Shown piece by piece: positions 3,960 to 7,609 of a stretch of DNA of 7,609 nucleotides (positions are counted from its first letter, which is position 1; each line of letters begins with the position of its first letter). The stretch is from the NCBI GenBank assembly GCA_020352575.1, contig CP070681.1:1223434-1231042 (forward strand), written 5' to 3'. The position numbers were made by a program, and so were the translations under genes. The notes under the pieces are model-generated. The model was not told the DNA's origin. It ran no database searches and worked only from the letters and a program-made list of their open reading frames with translations. Source of the DNA: Acidimicrobiia bacterium. Its GTDB lineage: Bacteria > Actinomycetota > Acidimicrobiia > Spongiisociales > JAENVV01.

Positions 3960-6900
3960 AGTCGGGACGCCAACTCGGCGCGGAAGGCGGTCCGCAGTTC
4001 CTCATTGCGCGTCTCCGCAAGGATCTCCTCACCGACTGCCATGGCTGCGCGCCTGGCCGATTCCGCCCCCTCCTCGTCGCCACGATTGCCATGGATCTCG
4101 AATTGGAGGAAGTGCACGTCGAGCAGCATTCGGCGGAGTCCCTGTTTCGCCGCTATGCCCTCGGTTCGGGCGAGGTCGGCGAGCGCATGGGCGACGTCGC
4201 CGCGCTGTGCGGCAAGACGGGCACCGAGCAACTCCACGTCGATGTAGAAGTCGAGCATCCTGCGGCTCGTCACGTACTCCTTGAAGTCGGCGAAGTACTG
4301 CTCCGCGGCATCGAGGTCGCCTGCGTCGATCGCCACCTCGGCGAGGCCGGCGAGGGCGGCCGGTCGCAGGAGCCACATGGTTGCGGTTTGCTCCTCGATG
4401 GCGAGGTTGAAGAGTGACCGGGCCTTCTCGCGGTCTCCGGCCTGCAGCGAGCAGTGGCCGATCTCGGCCCACATCCACGCCCCGTGGACCTTGCCGGTCG
4501 GCATCTCCATGGTTTCGAGGGTCTGCTCATGGAGTGCCGATGCCTTGCTGATGAGATCGCCGCCGATCCGGCGGAAACAGGTTCCCGTTGTGCACTGGCC
4601 CAACGCAATGGCGTAGGGGACGCCGGTTGCCTGGGCGGATGCCATGGCGCGGTTGTGCGAGGCCACGGCTTCGTCGAAGTGCCCGCGGTTCAGGGCGATC
4701 TTGCCCTGCATGACGGCAGCGAAGGTCTCGGATGCCCGGTCGCCGATCTGGAGTGAGATCTCCATCCCTCGCTCGAGGGCGGCCAACGCCGACTCGACAT
4801 CGCCGTTGCGGAGGTGGCAGAACGGGACGGCGAACGTGAGGAGCTCGGCCTGGTACTTGAGATGCCCGTGCTCCTCGGCCATGGCCATGGCCTTCTCGGC
4901 CATCTCGAGACCCTCGTCGAAGCGCGTGAGGAAGACGAGGGTGTTCGCGTGGTGCACCATCCCGAATATGCGTGGTTCGACGAGCCCCAGGTCGGCACCG
5001 AGTCCGGCCACCTTCTTCATGTAGTGCTCGACTTGGTCGAAGTCGGCGAACGCCGACCGGATGTAGCAGTTCGTGACGCAGGCCTCCACGAGACCTTCGT
5101 CGATTGACTGGTCCTCGGCGAGTTGTTCGGCTTCGGCCAGTTCTCGCAATGCGTCCTCTGTCTCGCCGAAGAGGGCGCCGCGGATGAACGATCGCTTGTT
5201 CATGCCGGACACTCGCATCGAAAGATCACCCCGTTCGTCGCCCTCGGCGATCAGGCGCTCGTAGACCTCAACAGCCTCGGCCATCTCGAACTTCGCCTCG
5301 TGGATGCGTCCGAGCACCTCGTAGACCCTCCGCACGAGGCCCGATTCCGTTGCCTCGGTGATGCGCTCCATGGCTTGATCCACTCGGCGCCGTGCTTCCG
5401 GCAGCAGGTACGCAGCGAGTGCCTTCTCGGCCGCCTCGACGAGCCACGGAAGCGCTTCGTCCGGGAGCCGGGCGGCGAGGAAGTGGTCGGCGATGTCCTC
5501 GACGCGGTCGGGCTGCGTCCCTGCGAGGTGGTGACCGGCCCGAGCATGGAGTTGCGTCCTGCGCTTCTTCAGGAGGCCCTCGTAGGCCGTCTCCTGTACG
5601 AGTGCGTGCTTGAACCGGTACTCGCGGCGGGGCACGCGGGCGATCTCCCTGATGAGGTCCTTGCGCCGCAGTTGGACGATTGCAGCGTCGAGGTCTCCGA
5701 TCCCTTCGATCACGGCGGCAAGCTCCTCGTAGCGGAACTCCCTGCCGAACACGGCAGCTGCCTGGACGGCGGCTCGCTCGAATTCGGTCAGCCCGTCGAG
5801 GCGGGTTGCCAGGAGCGCGTGGAGGGTGTCGGGGATGACGATGGCGGTCGGGTCGCCGCTCACGATCCAACGGTTGCCCTGGCGGTCGAGGATCCCTGCG
5901 TCGATCATCGACCGGATCACTTCCTCCAGGAAGTACGGATTGCCGTCGGAGCGTTCGAGGATCTCGAATCTGACCTGCTCGGTCAGCCCATCCATGTCGA
6001 GGAGTTGGCGGATGAGTTCCCTGCCTTCGGTGGCAGGGAGCGGTGAGAGTGCGATAGAGGTGTGGAGGTGTGGGTGATCGCGTTCGATGCGCTCCCGGAG
6101 TTCCCAGGACGGCTCGTCTCTGCGAGGTCGGTAGATGAGGACGAGCAGCAGCGATGTCGATTCGGCGAGGTCGGCGAGGTGGGCGATGAAGTCGATGGAT
6201 GCAGAGTCGGCCCAGTGGACGTCCTCGAAGACGACTGCCACCGTGCCCCGACTGGCGAGGGCCGCAAGCAGTTCACCGGCTGCAGTGAAGATCGCTGCTT
6301 GGCGTGCCCCAGGGTCGAGGTAGGCAAGGCGGTGCTCGTGTTGCTCCGGGATGTGCCCGCCCAGCAGTGACAGGAGGAAGGGTGCGACCTCTGCCACCCG
6401 GGCAGGGAGCACATCGGCCACGGCGGCCTCGACATCGCCCCAGGTGGCGGGTCCGGTCCCGAGGCCGAGCATCCCCCGGACGACCCCCGTTGCCGCCGCA
6501 TAGGACGTGGTCGTCTCGAACGAGAGTGAGCGACCTTCGAACCACGCGATGTCCGGGTGCGCAGCCCGGAACTCGGCTACGAGACGGGACTTGCCCAGGC
6601 CCGCCTCGGCCATGACCGAGACCACCGCACCCGCTCCTTCTCGCGTGCGGGAGAGTTGCGTCTCCAAGGTGGCGAGTTCGGCTTCTCGTCCAACGTGGTC
6701 GGCGTGGAGGCCTTCGATGCCCCGCAACTGACTCGGTCGATCGAGCGACTCCAGCACCCGCCACGAGCGAACCGGCTCGGTGCGGCCCTTCACGTCGACG
6801 GGTCCGAGGTCCTCGAAGGCGAAGAGGCGCTCGATCGACGCCTTCGTGTCGTCGGAGATCTGGATCGTGCCGGGAGCCGCCGTCTGCTCCATGCGGGCGG

Positions 6901-7552
6901 CCACATTCACTGCATCGCCCATGGCGGTGTACTCGACCCGCATGTCCGAGCCGATCGCGCCCACGACGACGAGGCCCGTGTTGATACCGACTCGGACGTC
7001 GAACTCGACACCATGCTCGCGACGCACCTGCTCCCGGTAGGGCTGGATGTCCTCGAGGATCTCGAGCGCCGCGCGCACGGCTCGCTCTGGATCGTCCTCG
7101 TGGGCGATCGGTGCGCCGAAGAAGGCGAGGATGGCATCGCCCATGAGGCGGGCAAGGGTGCCCTCATAGCGGTAGACGGGGGTGATGAGGTGCTCGAAGG
7201 CGCCGTTCATGATCTCGGCCCAGTCTTCCGGGTCGAGGTTCTGTGCGGCGGCCGAGGAGCCCTGGAGGTCGCAGAACAGCATCGTGACCCTTCGGCGCTC
7301 ACCCTCGAGCCCCCCACCGCTCTGCGCTGCGGCTTGGAGCTTCTCGAGAAGGGCCTTCGGGATGTACTTGCGGAGGGGGTCCTCGGAGGATTCGGCGGAG
7401 GATCCCGCGGGTGTGCCGCAGGACGGGCAGAACGCAGCGCCCGACGGGAGTTCCGTACCACAATTGGCGCAGCCGATCGCGAGCGCTGAACCGCAGCCCA
7501 TGCAGAAGGCGGCTCCCGCCGGGTTCTCGTTTCCGCAGTTTGCGCAGTTCAT
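3953..7552 (-). CDS. double zinc ribbon - class III adenylate/guanylate cyclase - AAA ATPase - TPR signalling protein
   Basis: A 1199-residue multidomain, probably cytoplasmic, signalling protein with no membrane segments. Residues 1-50: two zinc ribbons, ligands C3/C6/C17/C20 and C28/C31/C42/C45. Residues about 86-270: class III nucleotidyl cyclase with metal aspartates D95 (FCDLQGSS) and D139 (LMGDAILAFFGAP), T209 in EYTAMGD, and transition-state N216 and R220 (VNVAARM). The position usually lysine for purine recognition is R135. Residues about 285-560: AAA/STAND-type ATPase with Walker A AEAGLGKS (315-322) and Walker B FEDVHWAD (442-449). A helical linker carries RFKHALVQETAYEGLL (646-661), typical of the family. 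Residues about 690-1190: TPR-like helical repeats for protein or ligand binding. The likely role is cAMP (or cGMP) synthesis gated by the ATPase/TPR sensor; the signal is unknown. The ATG is supported by GAGGGG 7 nt upstream. There is no C-terminal HTH, unlike some mycobacterial relatives. Confidence 0.92.
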   Translation of the reverse strand: MNCANCGNENPAGAAFCMGCGSALAIGCANCGTELPSGAAFCPSCGTPAGSSAESSEDPLRKYIPKALLEKLQAAAQSGGGLEGERRRVTMLFCDLQGSSAAAQNLDPEDWAEIMNGAFEHLITPVYRYEGTLARLMGDAILAFFGAPIAHEDDPERAVRAALEILEDIQPYREQVRREHGVEFDVRVGINTGLVVVGAIGSDMRVEYTAMGDAVNVAARMEQTAAPGTIQISDDTKASIERLFAFEDLGPVDVKGRTEPVRSWRVLESLDRPSQLRGIEGLHADHVGREAELATLETQLSRTREGAGAVVSVMAEAGLGKSRLVAEFRAAHPDIAWFEGRSLSFETTTSYAAATGVVRGMLGLGTGPATWGDVEAAVADVLPARVAEVAPFLLSLLGGHIPEQHEHRLAYLDPGARQAAIFTAAGELLAALASRGTVAVVFEDVHWADSASIDFIAHLADLAESTSLLLVLIYRPRRDEPSWELRERIERDHPHLHTSIALSPLPATEGRELIRQLLDMDGLTEQVRFEILERSDGNPYFLEEVIRSMIDAGILDRQGNRWIVSGDPTAIVIPDTLHALLATRLDGLTEFERAAVQAAAVFGREFRYEELAAVIEGIGDLDAAIVQLRRKDLIREIARVPRREYRFKHALVQETAYEGLLKKRRTQLHARAGHHLAGTQPDRVEDIADHFLAARLPDEALPWLVEAAEKALAAYLLPEARRRVDQAMERITEATESGLVRRVYEVLGRIHEAKFEMAEAVEVYERLIAEGDERGDLSMRVSGMNKRSFIRGALFGETEDALRELAEAEQLAEDQSIDEGLVEACVTNCYIRSAFADFDQVEHYMKKVAGLGADLGLVEPRIFGMVHHANTLVFLTRFDEGLEMAEKAMAMAEEHGHLKYQAELLTFAVPFCHLRNGDVESALAALERGMEISLQIGDRASETFAAVMQGKIALNRGHFDEAVASHNRAMASAQATGVPYAIALGQCTTGTCFRRIGGDLISKASALHEQTLETMEMPTGKVHGAWMWAEIGHCSLQAGDREKARSLFNLAIEEQTATMWLLRPAALAGLAEVAIDAGDLDAAEQYFADFKEYVTSRRMLDFYIDVELLGARLAAQRGDVAHALADLARTEGIAAKQGLRRMLLDVHFLQFEIHGNRGDEEGAESARRAAMAVGEEILAETRNEELRTAFRAELASRLG

Positions 7553-7559
7553 TGCTGGT

Positions 7560-7565
7560 CCCCTC
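7560..7565 (-). promoter_or_regulatory. Shine-Dalgarno of the cyclase gene
   Basis: The minus strand reads GAGGGG, then 7 nt, then ATG. It supports the start at 7552, directly before the first zinc-ribbon cysteine. An in-frame TAG at 7579-7577 rules out an extension upstream. Confidence 0.65.
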
Positions 7566-7576
7566 GGATTCGGCTG

Positions 7577-7609
7577 CTACTGCTGCTGGATGCCGGTGTC
7601 GTGGACGTA
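7577..7609 (-). CDS. possible C-terminal tail of an upstream gene
   Basis: Reading in from the right edge on the minus strand, ten sense codons (encoding YVHDTGIQQQ) end in TAG at 7579-7577, 24 nt before the cyclase ATG. All ten third positions are C or G, as in the window's real genes, and the other two frames lack this bias. If real, the gene would be co-directional with the cyclase and perhaps in an operon with it. The piece is too short to identify, and the evidence is compositional only. Confidence 0.3.
   Translation of the reverse strand, partial: YVHDTGIQQQ

Noticed and set aside
5123..6046. 307-codon plus-strand frame inside the cyclase gene
   Set aside because: Antisense shadow with unremarkable composition and no motifs, while the minus strand encodes continuous TPR/ATPase sequence.
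6557..7489. 310-codon plus-strand frame inside the cyclase gene
   Set aside because: Antisense to the cyclase and zinc-ribbon domains, which carry intact catalytic and metal-binding residues; no independent support.
3953..7552. Reading the ATPase-TPR protein as a STAND-type anti-phage sensor
   Set aside because: The zinc-ribbon/cyclase/AAA/TPR architecture is widespread as a signalling protein, there is no toxic effector domain, and the neighbours are housekeeping genes.
7570..7586. CTG-type trinucleotide run near the right edge
   Set aside because: Only a few imperfect units, explained by Gln codons in a possible upstream gene tail; too short to call a repeat.

Overview
The window is GC-rich (wobble positions almost always G or C) and densely coding. 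It carries TANNNT -10 hexamers sitting 6 nt before ATG starts that lack Shine-Dalgarno sequences, a TrpB2-type tryptophan synthase beta, and a large zinc-ribbon/cyclase/ATPase/TPR protein. Together these point to the chromosome of an Actinomycetota member. A less-studied lineage such as Acidimicrobiia is possible, but that is a guess from composition and protein style. No phage, transposon, CRISPR, rRNA or tRNA was seen.

Layout from left to right: the first 344 bases hold the N-terminal third of trpB2 on the minus strand, cut by the window edge just after the PLP-lysine motif. A short divergent spacer follows, then a small PlsC-like acyltransferase on the plus strand (428-994). It converges on a VOC-family (glyoxalase/extradiol dioxygenase fold) gene on the minus strand (991-1470), and the two stop codons share one CTAG. 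A perfect 13-bp hairpin separates that gene from yceI (minus, 1542-2087). yceI is divergent from a marR-type regulator (plus, 2176-2640), and the two promoters have abutting -35 elements inside repeated TTGAC operator-like sites. glyA (serine hydroxymethyltransferase, 2675-3952) follows marR on the plus strand. Its stop codon directly touches the stop of a 1199-aa minus-strand protein (3953-7552) with a double zinc ribbon, class III nucleotidyl cyclase, AAA ATPase and TPR domains. The last 57 bases may hold the end of another minus-strand gene.

How the genes may work together: the clearest regulatory unit is marR-yceI-VOC. A MarR repressor probably controls the divergent yceI and perhaps the VOC gene behind it. 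By analogy with MarR systems that govern ring-cleavage VOC proteins, this could be a response to quinones, phenolics or other reactive lipophilic compounds; that is inference. glyA feeds one-carbon and glycine metabolism, TrpB2 condenses serine with indole, and the acyltransferase probably belongs to phospholipid synthesis. These appear to be independent housekeeping genes.

No convincing undescribed multi-gene system was found. The most notable signals are: (1) three starts with an identical TANNNT-N6-ATG leaderless layout; (2) both convergent gene pairs having their stop codons centred in perfect palindromes; (3) the tightly interlocked yceI/marR control region; and (4) departures from usual motifs in GlyA and in the cyclase/ATPase.
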